A stretch of DNA of 64,000 bases, taken from assembly GCF_043876815.1 (NCBI RefSeq), contig NZ_JBAWKA010000002.1, positions 496,001-560,000 of the forward strand. The letters run 5' to 3'. The notes under the pieces are model-generated. The model saw only the letters and a list, made by a program, of their open reading frames with translations. It did not search any database and was not told the origin of the DNA. The position numbers were made by a program, and so were the translations under genes. Source of the stretch: Gaetbulibacter_A sp043876815 (GTDB taxonomy: Bacteria > Bacteroidota > Bacteroidia > Flavobacteriales > Flavobacteriaceae). Positions 53,211 through 61,774 of this stretch are shown here, one piece after another (position 1 is the stretch's first letter; every line of letters begins with the position of its first letter).

Positions 53211-53927
53211 ATGAAAGTAGATATTCTTGCTATTGGAGCGCATCCGGATGATGTGGAACTAGGTTGTGGTGCTACCATTGCTAAAGAAATTGCCCATGGA
53301 AAAACCGTTGGTATCATCGATTTAACCCGGGGAGAACTGGGAACCCGAGGAACCGCAGAGACCCGTGATAAAGAATCGAACCGTAGTGCTGAAATTTTAG
53401 GGGTTTCTTTTCGGGAAAACATGGAATTTGCTGATGGTTTCTTTACGAACGATAAAACACATCAATTAGCTTTAATTGAAAAGATCAGGCAGTATCGGCC
53501 GGATATTGTGCTATGCAATGCGGTAGAAGACCGACATATCGATCATGGCAAAGGCAGTAAATTAATTAGTGATGCCTGTTTTTTAAGTGGTTTAGCCAAA
53601 ATTGAAACAAAGCATGAAAATGCGGCTCAGGAAGCCTGGCGCCCGAAACAGGTATACCACTACATTCAGTGGAAAAACCTGAAACCCGATTTTGTTGTGG
53701 ATGTTTCCGATTTCATGGATATAAAAATGAAGGCTGTTTTGGCTTTTGAGACCCAGTTCTACAACCCCGATAGTACGGATCCTGAAACACCAATATCCAG
53801 TAAGAACTTTACAGATAGCATTCGTTACAGAGCGCGTGATCTGGGACGTCTGGTAGGTGTGGAATATGCTGAAGGTTATACAGTAGAGCGCTATGTGGCT
53901 GTAGATCGTTTAGGCAACCTGAAATAG
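53211..53927 (+). CDS. bshB1: bacillithiol biosynthesis deacetylase BshB1
   Basis: This 238-residue PIG-L fold enzyme removes acetate from GlcNAc-malate in bacillithiol synthesis. LAIGAHPDDVELGCGATIAK provides the Zn site, TRGELGTRGTAETRDKES is the BshB1-specific segment, and EDRHIDHGKGS carries the second His pair. The presence of bacillithiol is consistent with Bacteroidota. It follows the TMEM175 gene by 23 bases on the same strand. Confidence 0.95.
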   Translation: MKVDILAIGAHPDDVELGCGATIAKEIAHGKTVGIIDLTRGELGTRGTAETRDKESNRSAEILGVSFRENMEFADGFFTNDKTHQLALIEKIRQYRPDIVLCNAVEDRHIDHGKGSKLISDACFLSGLAKIETKHENAAQEAWRPKQVYHYIQWKNLKPDFVVDVSDFMDIKMKAVLAFETQFYNPDSTDPETPISSKNFTDSIRYRARDLGRLVGVEYAEGYTVERYVAVDRLGNLK

Positions 53928-53960
53928 TTCCGTTTTTCAATCTAAAATATTAAAAAAGTC

Positions 53961-53992
53961 TTTGTAGATACCGTCGAAATCATTTACATTTG
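53961..53992 (+). promoter_or_regulatory. promoter of tRNA-His
   Basis: TTTG (53961-53964), 20 bases, TACATTTG (53985-53992) match the Bacteroidota promoter, about 28 bases before the tRNA. Confidence 0.75.
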
Positions 53993-54020
53993 CACTCGCA
54001 TTTAATATGCGATCAACATG

Positions 54021-54094
54021 GTGGTTGTAGCTCAGTTGGTTAGAGCGCCTGATTGTGGTTCAGGAGGTCGTCGGTTCGAGACCGATCTTCCACC
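54021..54094 (+). tRNA. tRNA-His (GTG anticodon)
   Basis: The D arm GCTC/GAGC, the anticodon stem CCTGA/TCAGG with loop TTGTGGT, and the T arm GTCGG/CCGAT form a cloverleaf with anticodon GTG. The G at 54020 is the His-specific G-1, pairing with discriminator C at 54094. In the acceptor stem positions 5:68 and 6:67 are both T opposite T, two adjacent mismatches. Confidence 0.92.
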
Positions 54095-54103
54095 CAAAAA
54101 TAC

Positions 54104-54138
54104 AAGCCTTTCAAAATACGTTTTGAAAGGCTTTTTTT
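54104..54138 (+). terminator. terminator of tRNA-His
   Basis: AAGCCTTTCAAAA (54104-54116) and TTTTGAAAGGCTT (54121-54133) pair over 13 bases, followed by a T-run, 10 bases after the tRNA. It can also serve the convergent M28 peptidase gene. Confidence 0.9.
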
Positions 54139-54162
54139 GTGTTGTTCAGGGAGTAAATAATA

Positions 54163-55185
54163 TTAATTTGATTTGATATCCGTACCATTTAGTTTTACCC
54201 GATCCTCACGATTTGCCAGAACCCAGGCAGTGTGAAAAATAAGCCGCGTACGTGTTTCGTAAAACTCATAATTGATCTTTTCCGGGGTATCCGTCGGGCG
54301 GTGGTAATCGGCGTGTGTCCCATTAAAATAAAAGATCACCGGAATATTGTTCTTTGCAAAATGGTAATGGTCCGAACGGTAGTAAAAACGGTTGGGATCG
54401 TTCTTTTCATTATAAGTGTAGTCGAAATCTAATAGGGTATACTTCTTATTAACCATTTCGGAAATATTGTGTAATTCCATACTCAATCGATCAGAGCCAA
54501 TAAGATATAAATAGTTAGGTTTCCCTTCATGCTTTGGATCAACACGCCCGATCATATCGATATTGAGATTGGTAACCGTATTTTCCAAGGGAAATACTGG
54601 ATTTTCAGTATAGTATTCCGAACCATAAAGGCCTATTTCTTCACCGGTAACGTGTAAGAATAGAATAGATCGTTTTGGACGAAAGCCATCGTGGATCGCT
54701 TTTTTAAAGGCTCGGGCAATTTCCAGAATGGCGATCGTTCCGGAACCATCGTCATCAGCGCCATTATAAATGTCACCATTTTTTGAGACACCTTCATGAT
54801 CCAAATGCGCTGAAATGACAATAACCTCTTCAGGTTTTTCCGTTCCTTTAATAAAAGCTAAAACATTCTCGGAGTCGTTATACTTATTTTTTAAAAATTT
54901 TTTTGGGACGATTTGAAAATAGTTGCTATCACCAAAAGCGGAGGGCACACCATATTCCATATACTTTTCTTTAAGAAAGTTCACCGCTTTTTTCTGTCCG
55001 GGTTCACCGGTCTTCCGACCTTGAAAGTCATCAGAAGCGAAAATATAAAGTAGGTCCTTCAGGTTGGAAGCCTGAATACTGTTGGCATAGGTGGTGGCAA
55101 CATCTCTTTTTTCAATGGTATTAAGCTGCGCGAAGGACGCCTGAATAAAGAAAAAGGTGACAGCCAGCGACATTAATTTTTTCAT
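54163..55185 (-). CDS. secreted M28 family zinc peptidase
   Basis: The protein has 340 residues. A signal peptide (residues 1-19, ASFAQ) precedes the M28 domain. Zn ligands are visible in VISAHLDHEG (His, Asp), NGADDDGSGT (Asp), TGEEIGLYGSEYY (Glu, Glu), NIDMIGR (Asp) and HADYHRPTDTPEKINYE (His). Members are periplasmic aminopeptidases. Length is normal. It converges on the tRNA-His terminator. Confidence 0.93.
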   Translation of the reverse strand: MKKLMSLAVTFFFIQASFAQLNTIEKRDVATTYANSIQASNLKDLLYIFASDDFQGRKTGEPGQKKAVNFLKEKYMEYGVPSAFGDSNYFQIVPKKFLKNKYNDSENVLAFIKGTEKPEEVIVISAHLDHEGVSKNGDIYNGADDDGSGTIAILEIARAFKKAIHDGFRPKRSILFLHVTGEEIGLYGSEYYTENPVFPLENTVTNLNIDMIGRVDPKHEGKPNYLYLIGSDRLSMELHNISEMVNKKYTLLDFDYTYNEKNDPNRFYYRSDHYHFAKNNIPVIFYFNGTHADYHRPTDTPEKINYEFYETRTRLIFHTAWVLANREDRVKLNGTDIKSN

Positions 55186-55351
55186 AGTTTAGAATTTTTT
55201 AACGATAATACAAAAAGTTAGAGAAACGGGATGTCTATTTCAGGCTATTTTAACATTGTTATGTAGTGTATTGGGGTTATAAGTTGGACTGAAATCCCTG
55301 TTATCCGGAGAATAGACCCCAAAAAGGTGTATATTTAGTTGTATATAACGA

Positions 55352-55365
55352 GTTATGCGCAATAC
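55352..55365. repeat. left arm of 14-base inverted repeat bracketing the next gene
   Basis: GTTATGCGCAATAC here is the inverse of GTACTGCGCATAAC at 56188-56201 with one mismatch. The arms sit 8 bases before the start and 4 bases after the stop of the gene between them. Confidence 0.6.
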
Positions 55366-55373
55366 AAATTTAA

Positions 55374-56183
55374 ATGGATCCTAATATTGTAAAAAAGAGA
55401 ATAAAAGAAGTTTTAAAAAATGCCGATCTGATTATTAAGGATAACTATTCGTATATATATTTAAATTCAGAGAGAAATAAAGAAATTAAGACTTTCAATT
55501 TGGGTAAAGGAACTTTTGTAAGTGCAATTTCACTTTTTGCCTTATTGAATTTATTATCCAAAATATATACAATTTTGAAAAATGGTAATAAGAAAATAAT
55601 TGAGAAAGGGCACATTGAAGAATATGAAGAACTGAAAACTTTAATTAAGGAGAGAAATAGTGAAGACTGGAAAAGGATAAAGAAGTATTTTAAAAAACCT
55701 AGAATTGGTGAAATAAATGAAACTGAAGCATTTACTGAACTAGTCAAAGACTCTCCAATAGATTTAGGTTTTAATAAAGAGAATCCTCAAGAGATTAGAA
55801 AAATGTGGAATCTATTTAGAAATAAATTGACCCATATGATTTCATTAAAAGGAAACGAGCTTAACGGACAAATGTTAATTCAAACATTTATTCTTGGAGG
55901 AACCTATTCAGACAATCTCAAATTTATTAAAAGTCGATATCCTAAATATCCTGCATTTGATATTGTTAATGCTGAAACTAAAGAAACTTTCAAAAAAAAT
56001 GCAACTATAGATTCTATTACAAAACAATATATTTTAAAAGACTCCTGCTATGTAGACCAACTAAAAATATGTTGTGAATTAATTTTAGATTGGTTAATTA
56101 ACGAAATTGATTCAGATAGTTTTTCAGATGTGAATATGAAGATTTTATACGATTGGCTTGAATCAGAATTAAAATCAGATTAA
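55374..56183 (+). CDS. hypothetical protein with HEPN-like RxxxxH motif in a cassette-like frame
   Basis: The 269-residue protein has a predicted hydrophobic segment at residues 48-68 and an otherwise Lys/Glu-rich helical sequence. At residues 149-154 RNKLTH follows a helix (IRKMWNLF), matching the R-x4-H pattern of HEPN nucleases. No family was recognised with certainty. The gene is bracketed by a 14-base inverted repeat and followed by an attC-like hairpin, so transfer as a unit is likely. Its composition is more AT-rich and Lys-rich than its neighbours. A toxin or defence role is possible. Confidence 0.65.
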   Translation: MDPNIVKKRIKEVLKNADLIIKDNYSYIYLNSERNKEIKTFNLGKGTFVSAISLFALLNLLSKIYTILKNGNKKIIEKGHIEEYEELKTLIKERNSEDWKRIKKYFKKPRIGEINETEAFTELVKDSPIDLGFNKENPQEIRKMWNLFRNKLTHMISLKGNELNGQMLIQTFILGGTYSDNLKFIKSRYPKYPAFDIVNAETKETFKKNATIDSITKQYILKDSCYVDQLKICCELILDWLINEIDSDSFSDVNMKILYDWLESELKSD

Positions 56184-56187
56184 TAAA

Positions 56188-56322
56188 GTACTGCGCATAA
56201 CAAAAAATATAGTGCATGCCGCGGTTAGTAGCACTTTAAAAAAGAATTAGTAAAATTGAAACTACATGAACCAAAGAAACTTATTGAATAAAGTGAGGCA
56301 CGCACCATATTCAAACCGTTGC
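56188..56322 (+). repeat. attC-like folded element downstream of the HEPN-like gene
   Basis: The element starts with the right arm of the inverted repeat (56188-56201, ending ATAAC). It continues with ATATAGTGCATGCC (56207-56220) and, after 76 bases, GGCACGCACCATAT (56297-56310), which pairs with it at 12 of 14 positions, and ends near CCGTTGC (56314-56320). Nested arms with short unpaired spacers around a long loop resemble an attC site. The terminal boxes are not consensus, and no integrase gene is in the window. Confidence 0.45.
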
Positions 56323-56438
56323 AGGTAATTTTGTCCCGTCCTAAAAAAAAGGATTTAATATAAAAAATAGTTCCTAAATTGACTTCAAATAAGTTTATAT
56401 AACAAAGAATTTACAGATTTTAATAAATAAATAAAACC

Positions 56439-56651
56439 ATGAGTTTAATCACTATCAAAACATCGCGCCACGAGACTGATTTATTGGTACTTAAAAGTCG
56501 CTTAGAATCAGAGGGAATTGAATGTTACCTGAAAAATGAGCTGACGACACAATTAATGAATTATATACCAACATTTGAAATTGAACTTCAAGTACAAACT
56601 TTAGATTTAGAAAGAGTCAAAAAAATAATGAATGAAATAGAAAATAATTAA
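56439..56651 (+). CDS. DUF2007 family protein
   Basis: This 70-residue protein has the DUF2007 pattern of a ferredoxin-like beta-alpha-beta fold: ETDLLVLKSRLESEGIECYLKNE, then TFEIELQVQTLDLERVKKIMNEIE. The family is a putative signal-transduction or small-ligand domain. No partner gene is obvious. Start at ATG is normal. Confidence 0.85.
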   Translation: MSLITIKTSRHETDLLVLKSRLESEGIECYLKNELTTQLMNYIPTFEIELQVQTLDLERVKKIMNEIENN

Positions 56652-56965
56652 AAAGCTACCTACAACAAAGAACTGAGTTAAAAAACAAGTGATATTAAGC
56701 TAATTTTGAAACAAAGTTTTTCATCGTATGGTCTTCCTTATTTTAGCCACTGCAAAAGCCTGATCCGTCCTGAAGAATGGCTGCATAATTTCAATCATTA
56801 AGTATAAAAATGACAAAGTAATCAGACGGTACTCAGTATAATATAAAAATGGAACACTCCTTATTCAATCTATTTACTTCCTAAAACCAATTCACAAGTT
56901 ATTATTTAACCTTATCTTTAAGCTCTTCTTGGTATTTTCCAATAAAAGGATTGTTATAACATTAT
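56652..56965. other. intergenic stretch with possible gene remnant
   Basis: No intact gene is seen. A plus-strand frame ending in a TAA near 56804 reads …YGLPYFSHCKSLIRPEEWLHNFNH, with protein-like composition but no start and no upstream continuation, so it may be the tail of a lost gene. Confidence 0.35.
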
Positions 56966-57784
56966 ATGTCCAAATTACCCAAAGAGAATAAATTTGTTGA
57001 TCTTTCAGACTATGGAAGACCAATAGCTAAAGTTATTGCAAACTCCTTAAAGAATACTGCTGTCACTCCTATTCACGTCACTATTGGATTTATTATATCC
57101 GGCTTCATTGCCATTTATTGTATTATCCAAGGTTATTATTGGCTAGCCGCATGTTTTTTAATTATGAAGTCAATTTTAGATGCAGCAGATGGTGAATTGG
57201 CCCGCGTAAAACAAAAACCATCGTATACGGGTCGTTATTTAGATTCTGTAGCAGATATTCTATTAAATGCTTTATTTTTTATTTCTATCTGGTATATTAC
57301 AAATACTAACATTTGGATCTGCCTTTTAGCATTCATAGGCTTTCAATTGCAAGGCACGCTTTATAATTATTACTATGTTATTTTAAGAAATAAATTTGAT
57401 GGCGATACTACCAGTCGTGTGTTTGAAAACAAAACACCAATAGCATTAGAAGGCGAAATGCAAAAGTATGTGAACATCCTTTTTGGTTTGTATAAACTGT
57501 TTTATGGTGCTTTTGATAAAACCATTTATGCCTTAGATAGTAATGCAGATAAAGGAAAAGTTTTGCCAAATTGGTTTATGACAAGTGTTTCTACGTTTGG
57601 GTTGGGTTTCCAACTACTCATTTTTGCAGTATTGCTTGTATTAGATTTAAAAGCCATTATTTTACCATTCTTTTTAGTGTACACCCTTATGGTTTTTGTG
57701 TTTATTGGTATTAGAAAGTTTTTCTTTCAAGAACCGAAAGAGAAAGATAAAAAACACAACACCACAATGCATATAAAACCATAG
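56966..57784 (+). CDS. CDP-alcohol phosphatidyltransferase family membrane protein
   Basis: The protein has 272 residues and about six membrane helices. DAADGELARVKQ…GRYLDSVAD (about residues 72-95) carries the conserved D-x2-D-G-x2-A-R-x8-9-G-x3-D-x3-D motif that binds two metals and the CDP-linked substrate. Members make phospholipids or related polar lipids. The alcohol substrate cannot be read. It stands alone. Confidence 0.92.
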   Translation: MSKLPKENKFVDLSDYGRPIAKVIANSLKNTAVTPIHVTIGFIISGFIAIYCIIQGYYWLAACFLIMKSILDAADGELARVKQKPSYTGRYLDSVADILLNALFFISIWYITNTNIWICLLAFIGFQLQGTLYNYYYVILRNKFDGDTTSRVFENKTPIALEGEMQKYVNILFGLYKLFYGAFDKTIYALDSNADKGKVLPNWFMTSVSTFGLGFQLLIFAVLLVLDLKAIILPFFLVYTLMVFVFIGIRKFFFQEPKEKDKKHNTTMHIKP

Positions 57785-57868
57785 CACCTGAGCTTTATAC
57801 ACCAAATGTGGAGCATCCTTCGACGCAACCAAACGCGAAAAATACCATCTATACTTAAAACAGTTTTT

Positions 57869-58681
57869 ATGAAAAGATTATTAATCTTTGTTTTAATTGA
57901 ATTTGCTTTTATAGCCTGTAGTTCTAATAATGATGGCCTTATTACTGATCCTGATTATGCCGAATATATCACAGAGAATGCTATCGATACAGAAATAAAT
58001 TTTATGGCTGAAGAAATTTATACAACTAACGAAAGTCAAGAACCGGTATTAAAACTAAAATTAATTAGCTCTAAAATATACCCTTGCATCAACTACCAAT
58101 TATCAACAACAGAATTTATAAATGGGAACGAACTCATAGTAAGATTTGAGCAAATCATTGAACCCGATATCTGTTTAACGGCTCTCGGACCTGCAACAGC
58201 CTCTATAGATCTACCTGAAAACATAAGTAAACTCACTTTCTTAAATGGAATTGTCATTGATAAGTATTCCGTTGCCATTAACGAACAAAAAATATCGGTT
58301 ACACTTATAGAAAATAAGTTTACAACCTCATTATACAATAACACTTTTCGGATTCCTGAAAATTCATTTGCCTATGTTTGCGGAACCAATACGAATAACA
58401 CGAATATTTACACAGATTTTTCAGCAATCATAGGGCAAAATCCTGATTTCACAGAATTTGTATTTGAAGGAGAGGGGAGAATACCTTACCCGGAAACAAC
58501 GGTTGGACATTGGGTCAATCATCCTTCAAAATATTACAAGTACACAGACTCTGCCCAATTTGACACTTTAGCTAACATATTGAATGCATATGCTGCAGAA
58601 AACATCGAAGCAAATTCTGGAGTATCTATCGCTATTTACGGTTGGAATAATATCAATTTTTATAGTTGGATTGAAAATTAA
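57869..58681 (+). CDS. hypothetical lipoprotein
   Basis: The protein has 270 residues starting at MKRLLIFVLIEFAFIACSSN, a lipoprotein signal with Cys at residue 17. The ATG at 57869 is chosen over an open extension to 57806 because the signal begins there. The remainder is beta-rich, with Cys residues at CINYQL, DICLTALG and YVCGT. No domain was recognised. Probably envelope-anchored and monocistronic. Confidence 0.75.
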   Translation: MKRLLIFVLIEFAFIACSSNNDGLITDPDYAEYITENAIDTEINFMAEEIYTTNESQEPVLKLKLISSKIYPCINYQLSTTEFINGNELIVRFEQIIEPDICLTALGPATASIDLPENISKLTFLNGIVIDKYSVAINEQKISVTLIENKFTTSLYNNTFRIPENSFAYVCGTNTNNTNIYTDFSAIIGQNPDFTEFVFEGEGRIPYPETTVGHWVNHPSKYYKYTDSAQFDTLANILNAYAAENIEANSGVSIAIYGWNNINFYSWIEN

Positions 58682-58784
58682 AAACGGTGCCTAAAACGAT
58701 TTGAATAAATTTGTTAGCGCAATTCTATTTATGAAAATCATCCGGATTTTCTATTCGATTTGTATTTACTAAATTAGTTGCTTT

Positions 58785-58816
58785 ACAACGCCTCTAATCT
58801 TATACATAAACGTTGT
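58785..58816. repeat. short inverted repeat before the DUF6090 gene
   Basis: ACAACG (58785-58790) and CGTTGT (58811-58816) face each other over a 20-base loop. The sequence ATAAACGTTGT is shared with the attC-like element at 5851 (minus strand), which suggests the same element type in short form. Confidence 0.35.
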
Positions 58817-58842
58817 GCTTTATTATAACCAACCACTAACCA

Positions 58843-59589
58843 ATGATAAAATTCTTTAGAAAAATTAGGCAAAATTTACTTTCAGAGGGCAAAACCTTTA
58901 ACTACCTAAAATATGCTTTAGGTGAAATAGCTCTTGTAGTGATAGGGATTTTAATAGCATTACAAGTAAATAATTGGAATGAAAAAAGAAAAGAACACAA
59001 CTTATTAAAAACCTATTACGAGCAAATCCTCAAGGATTTGGATGAGCAAAAAATCTATTCAGCAAAAACAATTACTCAATTAGATTCGAGTATTATTTCG
59101 TATGAGACCTATACACAATTATATGAAAAGGGGAATTTAAATGTTAATGATGCCGTAGAAGCCCTGAATAAAGTTGAGAATGTAACTCCATATCTTTATT
59201 TTCGGTTCAACACAATGGAGACCTTACAATCTACTGGAGATATTAAGATTATTCCGGAAACTTTACGAAATAAACTAATTACTCATAAAAGTAAAATTGA
59301 CTTTTGGACCACCGTAAATAATGGAAACTTGAAGGTTTATCTAGACGGTCTTTTTAGGTACGGTGAGAAAGGAATTGGGCAATTCATATCGCGATTGAAA
59401 ACTCAAAATGAAATCAAAATGGAATTAGATAAACATATTAGTCCAATAGAAGCTATCCTTAGCGCCGAAAGTGCATTTAATATTAAAATTTATACCGAAA
59501 AAAACACACGCAACAGATTATTACAAGTTATAGAAGATATAAATGAAATGGAGAGTATAATTAAATCTGAATTAAAAGAAAATAAATAA
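58843..59589 (+). CDS. DUF6090 family membrane protein
   Basis: The protein has 248 residues. MIKFFRKIRQNLLSEGKTF, a transmembrane helix near residues 27-43 (EIALVVIGILIALQVNNWNE) and a helical soluble part match the copies at 760 and 1705. Upstream, ATAACCAACCACTAACCA directly precedes the ATG, the same leader as at 2514. It is on the opposite strand to the left-hand tandem array. Function unknown. Confidence 0.82.
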   Translation: MIKFFRKIRQNLLSEGKTFNYLKYALGEIALVVIGILIALQVNNWNEKRKEHNLLKTYYEQILKDLDEQKIYSAKTITQLDSSIISYETYTQLYEKGNLNVNDAVEALNKVENVTPYLYFRFNTMETLQSTGDIKIIPETLRNKLITHKSKIDFWTTVNNGNLKVYLDGLFRYGEKGIGQFISRLKTQNEIKMELDKHISPIEAILSAESAFNIKIYTEKNTRNRLLQVIEDINEMESIIKSELKENK

Positions 59590-59671
59590 CGAAAGCACAA
59601 CTATGGCTATAAGGAATTGCTATTTCAGGCTTACTTACATTGTTGTACATTCAATAAATTTTTATGCTACT

Positions 59672-61717
59672 ATGATAAAAACATTTCTGATACTTACAAA
59701 CCGCTTTAATTTAAGATTATTACTCTTTATTATTTGCTCCTTTCATTGTATTTCTACATTTGGTCATGTTACTCGAGTGAAGATCGATTCTAGAGAACAA
59801 GTTCTTAATGGCAAGGTATTTTCCTCGGGTACCGCCTATGAATTGATTAAAGGTAGGGTCTATTTCGAATTTGATCCAGCGAATTATGCTAACAGTCGAA
59901 TAACGGACATACTTTTAGCTGAAAGAAATTCGAATGGTAAAATTGAAGCATGGTCTGAACTTATTGTACTAAGGCCTATAGACATTACGAAAAGTAACGG
60001 TGTAGCGTTGGTAGAAGTGAGCAACCGCGGAGGTAAGTTTACTCCCAGATACTTTAACAGAGCAGTGAGTGCTGATCTGGATGTAAATAAACCTGAAGAT
60101 TTTGGAGATAATTTTCTGATGGATGAAGGGTTTACGATCATTTGGATAGGCTGGCAGTTTGATGTGCCAAAGCCGGGATTAAAACTTCATGTTCCTATAG
60201 CGAAAGCATTGGATGGCTCTGAGATATTTGGATTGGTTCGAAGTGACTGGACCGTTGATAAAGATACAAGCCAACTAAGGCTAGGACATCGAACTCTGGA
60301 GGGATATCCGGTAGCCCTTAAGAATGATCCCCGAAATATTTTGACCTACAGGACGGGTCGGGATGATGAACGGATTACCGTTCCACGGGACCAATGGCAA
60401 TTTGCGACAATAAATGAAGCAGAGGTCAAAGAAAGTTCCGAATTTATTTATTCAAAAGAAGGATTCAAAGCGGGTCGCATTTATGAGCTCGTTTATGTTG
60501 GTAAAAATCCACCGGTCGTCGGACTTGGTATGGCAGCTATCCGTGATATCATTTCATATGTAAAATACGATGAGACCTGCGAGTTCAGTGCCAAATATGG
60601 TCTTGCTGCGGGAGTTTCACAAACAGGACGATTTTTGAGAAAGTTTGTATATCAAAACTTCAATACAGATGAAAATGGACTGAAAGCTTATGACGGCTTG
60701 TTGGTTATAACGGCAGGTGCCGGAATGGGAAGTTTCAATCACCGATTTGCACAGCCTTCAAGAGACGGACATCGTTATTCTGCCTTTTTATATCCCACGG
60801 ATATATTTCCATTTAGCGCAACGACTCAATTCAATAGTTTATTAATGAGAAATGACGGATTGTTTGCAGCTGCAAATAAAGAACATCTGCCCAAGGTTTT
60901 CTTCGTAAATACCGGATATGAGTATTGGGGTCGAGCAGCTTCGTTAATCCATACCACACCAGATAGTCAAAAAGATATCTCTTTAGCAGATAACGAACGC
61001 ATATACCATATTGCTTCAGGCCAGCATTTTGTAGGCCCATGGCCACCGACTAATTACGAGGGAGAAAATAGCACGGAATTATTCAAGGGAAACCCTCTTT
61101 ATTTTTTTCCTAATTATAGAGCCCTTTTATTTAAGCTAACTCAATGGGTGAACAGTCATGAAACGCCTCCCAATAGTACCTACCCGAATCATGCTGCGGG
61201 TACATTAATTGCCCATACAGATTTGAATATGCCGGAAATCCCGGGATTGGAGGTGCCCAAAGTTATTCAAACCGCCTACAATGTTGATTATGGCCCCAAA
61301 TGGAACTTAGGTTTTGTAGATTTTCAACCTCCGGTTTTTAAAGATCAATATATTCCTAAGGTATCAGCAGTGGACAAATACGGTAATGAAATTGGAGGTA
61401 TAAGAAATGTTGAGTTAACCGTGCCTCTTGCTACATACACACCATGGAATCTTCGTAAGGGTTTTGCAGGTGGCAATGGAGAACTTACAGATTTTCAGGG
61501 AACATTCCTGCCATTTCCTTTAAATGATGACATAAAACGTAGTCATGGCGATCCCAGGCCATCCATCAAAACCTTGTATAAAAACAAAAAAGAATTTTTG
61601 GAAAAGGTAAGGACTGCTATTGAAGCACTAGTAACAGAAGGATTTGTATTACCGCGAGACAAAGATGATATAGTGAACAGAAATGCCTCTTATTGGGATT
61701 GGCTGACGAATAGATAA
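59672..61717 (+). CDS. large secreted alpha/beta hydrolase-domain protein
   Basis: The protein has 681 residues from an ATG at 59672 (the frame is open to 59603). A basic start and long hydrophobic stretch (RLLLFIICSFHCISTFG) give a signal peptide. The Abhydrolase-10-type region includes GLAAGVSQTGRFLRKFV, where GVSQTG places the nucleophile Ser, and later acid/His candidates such as IASGQHFVGPWPP and PNHAAGT. Substrate unknown. An attC-like short repeat separates it from the DUF6090 gene. Confidence 0.85.
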   Translation: MIKTFLILTNRFNLRLLLFIICSFHCISTFGHVTRVKIDSREQVLNGKVFSSGTAYELIKGRVYFEFDPANYANSRITDILLAERNSNGKIEAWSELIVLRPIDITKSNGVALVEVSNRGGKFTPRYFNRAVSADLDVNKPEDFGDNFLMDEGFTIIWIGWQFDVPKPGLKLHVPIAKALDGSEIFGLVRSDWTVDKDTSQLRLGHRTLEGYPVALKNDPRNILTYRTGRDDERITVPRDQWQFATINEAEVKESSEFIYSKEGFKAGRIYELVYVGKNPPVVGLGMAAIRDIISYVKYDETCEFSAKYGLAAGVSQTGRFLRKFVYQNFNTDENGLKAYDGLLVITAGAGMGSFNHRFAQPSRDGHRYSAFLYPTDIFPFSATTQFNSLLMRNDGLFAAANKEHLPKVFFVNTGYEYWGRAASLIHTTPDSQKDISLADNERIYHIASGQHFVGPWPPTNYEGENSTELFKGNPLYFFPNYRALLFKLTQWVNSHETPPNSTYPNHAAGTLIAHTDLNMPEIPGLEVPKVIQTAYNVDYGPKWNLGFVDFQPPVFKDQYIPKVSAVDKYGNEIGGIRNVELTVPLATYTPWNLRKGFAGGNGELTDFQGTFLPFPLNDDIKRSHGDPRPSIKTLYKNKKEFLEKVRTAIEALVTEGFVLPRDKDDIVNRNASYWDWLTNR

Positions 61718-61736
61718 GCTCAATAATAAACGAATG

Positions 61737-61754
61737 CACGTTGTGAATAACGTG
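61737..61754. repeat. short inverted repeat after the hydrolase gene
   Basis: CACGTT (61737-61742) and AACGTG (61749-61754) form a 6-bp stem with a six-base loop in the 57-base gap before the DUF418 gene. No T-run follows. It may be part of the same class of intergenic elements. Confidence 0.3.
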
Positions 61755-61774
61755 AACAAAAGCTGAAACTTAGA

